A stretch of 64,000 bases of DNA, from assembly GCA_011009095.1 (NCBI GenBank), contig VTPC01089963.1, forward strand, positions 171,996-235,995, in the 5' to 3' direction. The notes below the pieces were generated by a model, which ran no database searches, was not told the DNA's origin, and saw only the letters and a program-made list of their open reading frames with translations. The position numbers and the translations under genes are program-made. Below, in pieces: positions 1 through 11,400 of the stretch (position 1 is the stretch's first letter; each line of letters starts with the position of its first letter). The stretch is from Ignelater luminosus. Taxonomy: Eukaryota; Arthropoda; Insecta; Coleoptera; Elateridae.

Positions 1-244
1 TCTCACTCCATTCAAAATACCTTAATTCAAGTTTGGAAGTAACTGTAAAACAAAACCGGTAAAAAACAAAATTTTGAAAATAATAAATGAGACTATGATT
101 ATCCTATTTAAAAATTGCATCTAACGTTGAAATTAGTGACTGTTGCAACAAAAATTTGAATTATATAATCTTGGTTCTCCAATGTATAATAATCTGTCTT
201 AATATATGCTAAAAGAGTTTTAAAATTTTAGTTTTGCAATTAAA

Positions 245-416
245 CATACTTTTTTATTTGAACCCTTATGGAACCCAAAAAAATTCTGGAACCAGAATCG
301 GAACCTTTATTTTTAAACCACATAAAACCGGAACCGAAACCTAAACCTATATTTTTAAACTAAGTAGAATCGAAACCGGAACCGGAACCCTTATTTCAAA
401 AGGGTTCTAGTCCCTG
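245..416. mobile_element. hAT-like terminal fragment rich in GGAACC
   Basis: The stretch repeats GGAACC, CGGAACC and GAAACC many times and ends in GGGTTCTAGTCCCTG. Read on the minus strand it begins CAGGGACTAGAACCC, which looks like a hAT terminal inverted repeat followed by subterminal repeats. The partner terminus is not seen in the window, so the element probably extends off the left edge or is truncated. No transposase is attached. Assignment is by appearance only. Confidence 0.35.
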
Positions 417-1530
417 ATCTTAACCCTCTGATACAGAAATAATCATTAACGAGTCAATAAATGGAGTAAATTTATAACATTACATGACAAGGTCAATTAA
501 AATGCAAAATTGCAAGTCTTATAAAATCTAATTTACTAACGTATTTATTGCAGTTGTTTCACATTAATTCTATTTTGTGAAATAGAAAAATATTGTTTAA
601 CGTAATTCAACATTATAGTAATAAAAAAAGAAGTTTGATCTGAAAGAAAAATAACAAATAACTGAATCATATGTGTTGATGTGTGGAATATTTTAAATTC
701 AGTTATTCGAGTGAAACTGTTTGGAATAAGTTTATAACATGCGATCATTAAAATTTAAGTTCCCAGGAGGCTATGATAGAAAAAAATCATGTCTTAGCTT
801 ATTCCGAAAAATTATCTGTCAAATTAACAGTTTGCATTAGAAACAAGGCAAATCATCAGTTTATAGGTTATGTGTTGGCATGGGTTTTATTTAAGCTACG
901 CCCTACGGAAAAATCTCACAGCTTACTGAGAATTTGTATTTTAATGATCACATGTTATAAAATTGATTCAATTCGAGATTGAACAGTAAGCAACAGAATT
1001 TATAAATGAAACAAAAATAATTGGGACCATAGTAACTCCATTACAAGGTAAAAAGTAATTAAGAGAAACACTACCAATAAGATCGAACACCTAACTACTT
1101 AGTCAAGGCCATTATAGAAATAAATTCTCTCTTTCCTTTCTTTTAATAAGTCTCTAGATCCAGTGGCGTACCTTCCTGTGGTGCAAATGACATTAGAACC
1201 CAGAGTTCTGAGGCAGTGGAAGGGGCCCATACAAAGAAGAAGAATGTAAGTAGGTAGTAGTAAGTAATTGAAAAAGTTTTCTAAATGACTTTAGATTATC
1301 CCAATTATGCATATTAGATTATTTGATGCTCAATGGTAAAATGAGTGATCATCATAATGAGTTAAGAAAATAGTTTTCTCATTCTAAAAGAACTGTAGAA
1401 TGGATACCATAGATTGGACGCGTTGGAACGAAATAAAGCACAGATTTTCACGCATCGAGGTTAAGCACCAACAATTGATGAATGTTTTATGAAACAAACA
1501 GAATAACATAATCTTAAATTATAGCAAAGT
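417..1530. other. AT-rich stretch without a recognisable gene
   Basis: Only short open frames of 60-70 codons occur here, on both strands, with no domain signature, splice context or codon bias. I see nothing else. Confidence 0.5.
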
Positions 1531-2170
1531 GATGTAGTATATAGTACATGTCAAACCTTTTTGTCCGATAAAGGATTAAACAGCTAGAATTTAAATTAAT
1601 ATTTATTTTCAATCACGTCATACCGAGAGCCGTATTTTTCGCCAGTTCTTAAACGAAGATGCATATTGTAGTAACATAAAGTAAAATACAAACTACTGAC
1701 GTGTCACGCGAATATCAACCAGGCAGCTGAGTCAAATGCTGTTGACATAAGGGTCATTTTCCCAAAAGCATTTTATGCTCTTACAGCTGGTTGTAGCTCA
1801 GCAGGGTTCAGCAGTTCTCAAAGGTTTTTTTGGAAATTATATTGCCGTAGCTATACTATTTGTTTAAATGTTTGAGAACTGCAGAACACTGCTCAGCTAC
1901 AATAATCACTCAAGTCGCTAATGCTTTTCTGCGAAAATAATCCTTATATTAACAGCACTTAACTCAGCTGTCCGGTCGATATTAGCGTGACACGTCTGGA
2001 GCTTGTATTTTACTTTATGTTACTATAATATGCGTCTTCGTTTAAGAACTGACAAAGAATACGGCCCTCGGTGTGACGTGATTGAAAATAAATATGCATT
2101 TAAATTTTAGCTGTTTAATCCTATATCGGATAAAAAGGTTTGACCTGTACTATAGCGATGTACACTACGT
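1531..2170. mobile_element. Foldback (long inverted repeat) element
   Basis: The left arm (about 1531-1825) and the right arm (about 1865-2170) are reverse complements over roughly 300 bp, by eye about 85-90% identical, around a loop of about 40 bp. Matching landmarks are GTCAAACCTTTTTGTCCGAT on the left and its complement near 2131, and TTTCAATCACGTCA near 1607 with TGACGTGATTGAAA near 2075. The element carries no transposase, so it behaves like a foldback or MITE-type non-autonomous element. The transcript would fold into a long hairpin. The 80-codon minus-strand frame within it is a by-product. Confidence 0.75.
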
Positions 2171-3299
2171 ATACGACGCTGTTTTACGGTTAATGCTTGA
2201 TGATATAGAAAAGGGATGAAAGAAGGAAGAAAACAATGCACTTTTGACTTTTCAAAACCAGAGTAATATTTGTTCTTTTGAATGGTGGTATTCATACAGG
2301 AAATGGGGATTGTCGGGTATTCTTTTGATTTTCTTGTAGACAGCACCACAAAGCACGATGGACTCGGACACGAATTCTCAACGGATAGGGGGAAAGGAGG
2401 GGAATCTAGATCTAGAAAAATTAGATACTAAATGAACCGATTAGTCAATTCCCCGATTTTAGTTTTCGTAATTATTTAGTTGATTCAATTGTTTACATTA
2501 TTATTTAAGGTTTGGTTTTAGTCTTATATCCAGGACGTCATAATTTACAACAATCATATTTGCTTATAACTCTAGTTGCAGAATTAATTGATGATTTTTC
2601 TCGACGTCTTCGTCATAAAACAAACTGAATTCTACTTATTAAAATGTTTTTCCATGAAAATGTACCCCTGAGTAAGCAAGCCAAATTCTGTCCTTCTAAC
2701 TTACTCTTCTTATTCTCGCTCTATGAGCTTTTTCGTTCAAATTTGAAAACTCGCTAGCACCCTGGCGATAGAAAATTGTTTTTGCCGGTACACAGGCTTA
2801 CTACAGGAACCCAAACTGGGTTTCGATAACTCGCAAAGATTCTCACTTGCCTTTTTCCGACGGACGCCTATGAAACCCAACTCGACTTTGATTGGCTCAA
2901 AACAATGATGAGGAGACTTCAAAAACAGCGTTCCCACCCAGACTCTCCGATTTCGGGTACTAAAGTGCAGACGGTCTTTTTGGTCTGCGTCTTCCCTTTT
3001 GCTGGGGAGGGGACATGGTTCCTACTGGCCTCAAGTGGATTAGTGCAATTAACAAATTTAATAAGTAAAATTGCGTTTTTTTCTGTACTACTCAGTCTAG
3101 CTACAACTAAAAATATCCATAACACCGTGAATATTGAGAATAGCCAAAATGGCCACTGTTTATTCTCAACTTGTGATGATTTGAATTACATTGGTAAAAT
3201 GTCAAACGTATGTCATGGGACACCCTGTATAAGTATTTCTAGATTGTCAATTTGACAAATACAAAACATAAATAGGTACTTGACATAGTCTGAAAGAAA
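2171..3299. other. Intergenic, no recognisable gene
   Basis: Several 60-116 codon frames overlap on both strands around 2737-3255, but none has a domain motif, a conserved neighbour or a splice context. I treat the stretch as non-coding. Confidence 0.45.
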
Positions 3300-3735
3300 C
3301 TTGATAACTCTTTGATCGGCCGAAAAAACCCGAGAATTTCAAACGACCCGTTACCCTTCAACGAGAAGCCCAACAGGGTCGGGAAGCCTGACAGGTCCGA
3401 GACACCTGAACGATTTGACAGTCCCAAATGACCCTACAGGGACGGGAGACTCGATAGAGTCGGGATACCCTACAGGGCCAGGATACCCGACAGGGCCGGA
3501 AATCCCTATAGAGCCGAGAAACCCAACATGGTCAGGAAGCGTGACAGGTCTGTGATCTCTGAACTGTTCGACAGGCCAGAACGTCTCGACAGGCTCTAGA
3601 GATCCCATAAGGCTAGATGACCCGATAGGTCTGGAGTACCCTTTAAAAGCTGAAGCCCTGCCCGACCTTAATCCCAGCTTTGGACAAGCCTGCGCAAAGG
3701 CTCGACCATCAAACCCGGCCCGTGTAGGCTTTTAC
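3300..3735 (+). repeat. Degenerate 20-bp minisatellite, copy 1
   Basis: The region is built from diverged repeats of about 20 bp around the core CCCGACAGGGYCRGGA; the period is clearest near 3460-3525 (ACCCTACAGGGCC, ACCCGACAGGGCC, CCCTATAGAGCC). It is GC-richer than its surroundings. It ends in a unique tail, GGCCCGTGTAGGC (3718-3730). The same type of array with a similar tail recurs at 31985-32545 and, inverted, at 11880-12190. Reverse-strand frames through it encode a false collagen-like Gly/Pro pattern. Confidence 0.75.
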
Positions 3736-4369
3736 GGTTCAGTACGAAACTTTTCCGCTTGGGTTTAGTATAAAAATAATATCTGCCTTGTCCGTGCGAA
3801 AATCTTCTGGTGCAGGCCTCTAACGTAAGTTTTTCATTTCATAGGCTACGCAGATTGGGTTTCTTTTTGATGGCACGCTAGTTATTCCTATTTGGATTCA
3901 TGAAGCTCATAGCTAATTATTTGATAGTAGATTGTCTGCATAAAAATTAGGTAGTGACTTAACGCTTAGTCATCAATTATTATTCTATTATTTTGAGTTA
4001 TCTTTCCGAATAATCGTTTACTTCGATTGTTTTGATTAACCGATTATTCGATTAAAAGTCGTGGAGGCTACTATCTTCCTGTGGTAAATGTACAGAGAGA
4101 GGCGAGTATTTAAATGGTAGAGTTATGCTGCGAAGGGTTGATACACCATTGAGAAGTGATTCCACGTTTTTATTACAATCATCATTTGAGTAGGTATATC
4201 TCCGTTAACTTTACTAAATATTGAATTGGTTTCACAATTTCCAACAGACTATATGCACACAGTGTATTTTGGTATAGACTTTTGAACATAAGCTGGAGTA
4301 CGGCTCCATAGTCGTCTAGTACATAATATATCAAAGCAGCTTGTGCTGTTTTTTTTTCCTAAATTTGTT
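3736..4369. other. Intergenic, no recognisable gene
   Basis: AT-rich, without an open frame or repeat that I can assign. Confidence 0.45.
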
Positions 4370-4591
4370 TGTTATTCACTCAGAAAAGATATACAGTACC
4401 TGCACATTCTTTTGCATTTACCATCTGGTGTTGACCTACATGGACCTGTAGATAGATCTTCAGCTTTCCCTTTCGAAAATTATTTAAGACACTCCAAACG
4501 CCTTTTGAAGAATGGAAAAAGTCGGCCATCGCAACAAGTTGTTCGAAAAATAATGGACTCAAACTTTTATTTGCTAACAATAATGCAATGA
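4370..4591 (+). pseudogene. Fragment of a transposon-type protein (DUF4218-like)
   Basis: A short frame reads in order IQYLHILLHLPSGV, DLHGPVDRSSAFPFENYL and PSQQVVRKIMD. The pattern of a histidine-rich stretch, then GP(L/V)D-x-(F/S)SAFPFENYL, then a QVVRR-like end resembles a protein family found in many arthropod genomes beside CACTA/Tnp2-type transposases. Only about 70 residues survive, there is no upstream exon and a stop follows at once, so this is a relic. The family assignment is from memory of the motif and moderate at best. Confidence 0.4.
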
Positions 4592-7470
4592 AGTCTTACC
4601 AATTACAACATTTTGTTGGACCATATACCATTATAGACCATTGTAGACAATTCAAGAAATTTTATTGAGCTGAAAAGCAATGCACATTTGATACCCATCT
4701 GCTTGCTGCATCAGATAGTTACTGCATGACAAGTACTAACACAATAATTAAAATATAATAAAATATAAGTTTTAAAAACATCAAATATGTCACTAAAAAG
4801 AAATAATTTGTAATGATACTGACGTCATAACTCCGCCTAAAAATTAAGGTTGTAGGGATCTGTCATATTTCCGTTTTCTTAACGTAACTATCACTTCAAA
4901 ATTGACGTGAAAATGACGAATACTCCGACCTAAAATAGACGTTTTTATGACGTGAGCCTGTTAACTGAGATAAGTAAGTTGAGGTGTTAAGTAGTTGATG
5001 GAAGGACGCCGACAGATTCGACAAGATAACATAATCTATCCTTGATGAATGGAGACTAACTTATTGTGTTTTCTGTAAAAATGGGGCGTCGCTTTATACT
5101 GCTTGAATTAAGCTTCCAGAGAACCTAATTTGGAGTTGATAAAATACTATATTCAGAAGACCCTATCTTGAACGTATTGAACAAACCGAACTACACGGAG
5201 TTTCAGAAACCCACAAGAAAGAATACGAGAATAAGGATGAGAAAATATAAATTCTTGAAATAGTGCGCCTCTCTAAACATCGATTGATGTAACTTCTGGA
5301 AAGAAGGTGATGCGCATACACCCAATGTTAACGGACGAGCAGGAAACCGTTGACTACTGTAACAAAATTGGTACTATTTGGAAATATATAAGAGCTTCTG
5401 AAAAATTGCTTATGTTAGATTCTGTGATACAATATTTGAAGTTAAAGATCTGAAATTATATTGTACCGGTGTAAAAGCAATATTGATATCAATTTTTGGA
5501 AATTGCTTAGAATCTTTTCAAAACCTTTTCGACGCCGCGCCGGTCGAAGCATCGGAATATTTATAACATAAAAAGTATTTGTGTTCTTTTTTTATGTAAG
5601 GATAATTACTCCAGTTTCTATTTTTCTAATCTTGAGGCGTAATCAATAAACGTTCCGTTTTCAGGGGCGCATAACAAGCTTTGCATCAAGACCCGTATAC
5701 ACAATTGATGTTACGACACTGTTTAAATCAATAATAGTTCAGGCTTCTGAAAGATTGCTAGATCTACCACTACTATTATCTAGAGAAGTACAGTCTGCTG
5801 TCTTGAATAACTTAAAGAAACTCTAGAAGATTACAAACAATATGCTGTGAAACTGTGATAGGATTTTCTATGCCATCTTATATCTTGTTTTACAGAGTTT
5901 TTTACATTTTTAGTAGCTTTTAATATGTTATGCATGAGTATCATCATTTAAATTTGTAGAACTATCTCTTGATAAAAACGACAGAATATCTAATTTTATT
6001 CCCGATAAATTCCATTACTTGAATTCTGTAAATCTAAAATAATTTAAAAATCGCGTTTGCCGCTTCTAAAGTCATTTTTTTAAACACAACAGAAGTGCTG
6101 TCCTCTAATGATCAATCCAAGCTCTAGTTTTGACAGCTCCAGTGTTCTTATAACCAAAAAATAATTTAATTGCATAAATTGTGTGTTCATTTAATAAAAA
6201 ATTCAATGAATTATTTAACAATTGTGCTTCAAATAATTTATTAGTTATGTTTTAATTCAGTAAGTATGTAAAATACAAGCGTTTGGAGATTTCTCGTAGC
6301 GATTAATGTGGGTGTTCTGTGCATGAAAACAAGAGTTATTTTTAATTCTTTTTTGTACCAAGCGATAATATGTACTTCCTATTTTTAATTTCATTACAAA
6401 AGAACTGCATATAAATTTTATGACCGTGCCAAAGTCTTTATGTAACAATTTTTATATTTTCCTCTTTTTGTTTTCACCTATTTTTAGGCGATTTTAGACC
6501 TTGTTGACATACTAAAGTGGGTACTGATTATTATTATTTTTTTCATAAATGTGTTACTGCACATCCTCATTTCTAACACAACTGGTTTAATTAACGATTT
6601 ATTTAAATTTTGTATTGTGTACCATATCTTTGCTTTCTTACTGTCTATCACATAATTAGTGCTACTTAAAATGTCACAGAATGACTCATAACAGTGACCT
6701 TATAAAATTGAATTTTTATTGTGTGAACATTGAATATTTCATTACACAATTTTTATTTTAATTTGGCTTATAATGCGCCTCACTTAATGTATTTTAATAA
6801 CTCTACTTGCCATGAATTAACACGCCTTCATGTGTTCAACTAATTTAACCATGTAATTAACGACTTGCATCTTATTATTTGTGTTTTTATTAATCATAGG
6901 GGGTAATAATTTTATAACACGATAACACGAATAATTCTCTATATTAGATAATAATTTTTTGTGTTTTCTTTTTAGATTGACGAAACATTGGACACATGAA
7001 ACATTTAATATGGAAATAATTGAAAAGTGTTTAAAAATATTCAATAAATCATTAAAGTTAGTGAGAAGGTGATTGGTTTTAAATATGTAATTTTCTTCGT
7101 AAAATTTCAATACGTAATTAATGATTCCTGACGAAAATCAATTTAAGATTTTAATAAAATTGTTATAAATGTTCAATTATACATGTAGCTGAGTGGTAGA
7201 CTGATTTAATAAGAAAATTAATTATAAGGCCTATATAAGTGTTAACGATTAAAAAAAATCATATATATTATATTACCTAACTACTATTTACTCTTTTTTA
7301 AATGTTATTATGCGTCCATATAGACAAATAATTTAATTACTAACAGATTTGTAGATTTATTTATATTTTTTTAAAAAAAAGAATATTTTAAATAGCAATA
7401 CCGACATTCTTCCACAACAACAATGTCTAAATAAAATAACCAGAGCTTATGCATAATTTGTTTTACCTCA
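4592..7470. other. AT-rich upstream region of the ANKRD50 gene
   Basis: No protein-coding exon is recognisable. The last few hundred bases lie directly upstream of the ANKRD50 start codon; a TATATAAG occurs at about 7232-7239, but I cannot tie it to a transcription start. Any 5' untranslated exon of ANKRD50 would lie here or farther left. Confidence 0.4.
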
Positions 7471-8424
7471 ATGGCGTGTTACGAAGATAAAAAGAAATTT
7501 TATTGTCGTGAATGGGCCTTTCAAAAGCTGTCCCATTGTTTAGATCAACGACCTGTTTCTAAAACTTGTGGAGCATTACTACTAGGTGGACCAGGTTGTG
7601 GAAAAACAACATTTTGTTCGGAAATATGTTGGCCTTCGCAAGGCCCATCTGGACGTCAGCAGCGTGCATTAAATAGACGTCTTTTGTGTTACCACTTCTT
7701 GGCTGGACAGAATGAGAAAAGTCTTTCGTTAAGTGAATTTGTAAGATCTCTTGTTACACAGATTTTAAATCATTCTACGGAAAGCCAACGTGAAAGAAGT
7801 ATAAGACGTAAACTTGCTAATGAAGCTAAAAGAAAATGCGGGGAGCAAGTTTCAGAATGTTCTGAAGCAAGTTCTAAGCAATCACCAAACATATCACAAG
7901 ATCCTTCCATTCCCCGGGAAAATTTATACGGAAATCTTTATAATGATTCTTTATCACCGACATTAGAAAGTAAAAAAGGTTCAGAAGCTATGCCACCTAT
8001 GCCAAATTTACCAGTGAATCCAAGAACGTTAATTGCTGATGCCTATTTAGAAAAATTGAAATCGGATCCTGAAATTCAGTTTGCCTTAAGAGCCAAAAAT
8101 ATCGAATTAAATCCGGATGACTGTTTGAAAAGAGCTTTACTGTTTCCACTACTTGAAATTGATCCACCGAAAACCTCACTGTTTATACTTGTCGATTCAA
8201 TTGATGAGCATTCGTTTATCTATTCAAATTCAACATTAACAAAATCTAAACCACGTGAACGAACTTCACAATCAAGAACTATCGCTGAATTGTTAGCTAA
8301 TCACCATCATTTGTTTCCACAATGGTTGCTGCTCGTTTGTACAGCACGGAAACAGTCGAAAAGTATTGCGAAGATGTTTACTGGTTTTCGGAAGCTCAGT
8401 TTGGATGATTTAAGGAAATCTCAG
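7471..8424 (+). CDS. Ankrd50: ANKRD50 exon 1: NTPase part
   Basis: Residues 39-47 are a Walker A loop (GGPGCGKTT) and residues 237-242 (LFILVD, followed by SIDE) a Walker B strand, as in STAND-type NTPases. The segment at residues about 120-180 is rich in Ser, Glu and Lys and looks disordered. I choose the ATG at 7471 because the protein start then lines up with that of the vertebrate family; no acceptor site just upstream would extend it. The donor is CTCAG|GTTTGT at 8424/8425, phase 0. The 321-codon frame runs three codons into the intron and should be trimmed. Confidence 0.9.
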
Positions 8425-11400
8425 GTTTGTTGTTAATTTTATAATTTATTTAATGTGCTAGCCTTGATAAGATTGTATGATTTGATTTGCTTCTAAATTA
8501 TGGAAAACAGTGGGTCATAATTTTGTAAATTGTACTTTTGTAATCTGTGGTTTTTCAAGCTATTGTCAAATATAATAAAGAGGCAATGTTCATATAATTT
8601 TGGTTATATTTATGTTGAAGGACAGTGACACAAAGGAACTCTTATTATGGAGTCATTAAACACAAATCAAATCATTTTTTCATGCATGAAAAAGGCAGAA
8701 TTCATAAATGAAATTGAAAATTGGCAATTTCAAATTTGAAATTTGAGGTTATAAATCTGAAGATTTAAAAAATAAAACCTGCTCTTTACTAGAGCATAAA
8801 CAAAGGTACTATTGGGAACAATTAAAAGTAAACTTAAATTTACATTTATGCATCTAAATTGTTCCCAATAGTACATAACTCATAAAAACCTTTGTTTACC
8901 TACCACACACCTACCACAGCTGATTCAAAAATGTCATATGGACAACCCTATATGACAGGTTGATAGGAGAACAAAAACAAAGAAAATCCATAAATCTGAC
9001 TTCAGTCTTTTTTTTCAACCATAGCACACTATTCTTTCTGTTTTGTATGATTTAGAAACAAACTATAGCTTTGTTTTTTTCTTATAAAGTCTAGAGAAAT
9101 TATTTTAATATTCTGTGAAGTTAAAATATTTTGCCTTGGCTTACAGAAAAAAAGTAAAAAAAATTGTCATGCGATATCTATTCAATTCTCACATAACCTT
9201 GTCTTTTGAACTTTTTATTTTCTCTATCTTTTTTTGTGATCATCTACAAATTGGTTAAATTAAATTTATCGTTTCACACAATTAATTTTTATGCAATAAC
9301 TAATGAAATACCATACACTTTACATTTTTTATAAGTTTTGTAATATGAATTGCTTTAAATTAGATATGAAGGATAAACATAACCATTAAATTAAATACAC
9401 TAAACATCATTTAATTCTAATCAAAATTATTATCAATTTATTGCTTGACTGATTATGATAATAATTATTATGTCTTTTCAATCTTCCAATTATCTCTAAT
9501 TATTATTTTCATCAGATATTAAATAACTAATTTTGATTTTATTGTATTTGATATTCTGATATTATTGAGCGGTTGATAGAAATATGGTATGTTAAAAAAG
9601 AGTTTTCAAGTAGTAAGGTATGAACCAAATATAATTTTCACTAATGTACTCTTTGAAACACATTTGTTAAAAATACTTAGCAACCTCACAAATAAGAATT
9701 CATCTTGCTTAGTATTAACTGCATATAGCATTCGTAGCTTTCTTCTTGAGTGTTTGATGACCTGGAGTTTAAAACCTGGGAGTGATTATACCAGAACTGT
9801 AAAAAGAATACTTTTTCGTTTACAAATATCAACATAACCTCAACTCTGTTATGTTTCTGTTGGTTTTGATGAGCTGAACACATTTTATGTGATAATCGGA
9901 TTTAAAAATTTAATTCTAAGCTGCAACCATTTTGTATATATTATTTGTATTATTTCCTAAACATAATCTCAGAAAACAACACAAGAGCCATAAATGGGCC
10001 AAAAGGGCTTTATACTCTAACAAAATCTGGTAGTGCTTGAGGAGCAAGGGTGCAGTCTGTTTGTGACACTTTGAGTATGAAGTTTTGGTAAAAAGAACTT
10101 AAATGATTTGATACCTGAGCAGCTCTGAGTAACTCAGGCAGCACATATTAGAGCTTTATTTGGAATATACATTGGCATAGGATGAAATTGGCCAAATTCG
10201 TTTGTGTATATCATAAAACACATTCATATATTTTACAGAACTAAATTCAGGGCTTCCACAAGCTCACTTTTTTCATTTTTTAAAATAACTCGCTATAAGT
10301 TACTATTTTAAGAATTTTATCACCATTTCAACTAATTTAGTTTGAGATGCGATTTTTTAAAAAGCTGTATGAATAAATTAGTATTTCATTCATAATTCAA
10401 CAGTGCTTTTAAAATATGCGATTTATTTTACGGAAATCTTCATCACAAATAATCGATTAAATTAAAATTAAGTTCAAAACAGTACACTCAAAAACATTGA
10501 TAAGTTGGAGAAAAGCAAAAGTCCGATTATTAATTGCTTTGCAAAAAAAAGTCTGATTTATAAAAATGTATACAGGACGTTAATAAATAATACCAACAAA
10601 CTGATAAGATAAACTTCTGGTAACAAATATTTTTAAATGGAAGCTATGGTCAATTCGTCTTGTTACAGAGTAATCAGTTTTCAAAAGTTGTGTACAAATA
10701 TGTTGATGTTTGGGTGCATTGTCGTAATTTGCCAAAATATCAAAAATTCTTATTAAAAGAAATTGTAAGAAATTGCCTTCCAGATGTTCCAAACTTACTT
10801 TTCATTATATGGAGTGTACTCTATACCCGAGATATGTAATATCAGAAGAAAAATAAAGAGAAACATTTAATTTAATGTGTCTGTATAATCAAAACTAGTT
10901 TAAAACACACAGACAGTATTTCCCTACAGTCTTTCTTAATAGAATATTGATATTTTGACAGATAACGATGATGCATACAAAAGTTAACCTGTGCAGGCAA
11001 TTGGCCATACATTCAGAAGAAACCTACTATGATCGTTAGCAATCTACCCTATCAATTTCTTTTTCTTCTTTTATTATAGGCAGGTCCCTGTTTTTCTTCA
11101 CGCTTCTCTTCTTACATTGTTTCTATTGATGAGGACTGCCAGCTTTCCATCCATCATTTACTCAGTCTTTCAGGGTTCCTTTTTCCTTGTGGTTTCATAT
11201 CGCTAGTTATTTTTATCAGTCTATTATCTTCTGCTTTTTACGAATTTTACAATATCTTGTACTCCGCATTCTTCTCTTATTGATTTGTTTCGAACTCTAT
11301 CTAGTCTTGTTTTCCCACTATCATTCTTAGAGTGTTCATTTCTGTGGTGCATTGCAATTGTTTCATTCTAGCTGTTTGCTCGTGTTTTGGCGGCATATGT

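Noticed and set aside
2905..3255. 116-codon plus-strand gene
   Set aside because: No recognisable domain, an overlapping opposite frame and no promoter or splice context; I cannot support it.
3351..3608. Collagen-like or Gly/Pro-rich protein on the minus strand
   Set aside because: The apparent GPVG pattern is produced by the 20-bp minisatellite; equivalent frames occur on several strands and in the other copies.
7180..7200. tRNA or SINE: TAGCTGAGTGGTAGA resembles a tRNA A box
   Set aside because: No B box (GGTTCGAxTCC) follows at a suitable distance and no cloverleaf can be drawn.
10580..10792. Mariner transposase piece ([11 protein letters not shown])
   Set aside because: Only the short DNAP-like string fits; neither neighbouring catalytic blocks nor terminal repeats are seen.
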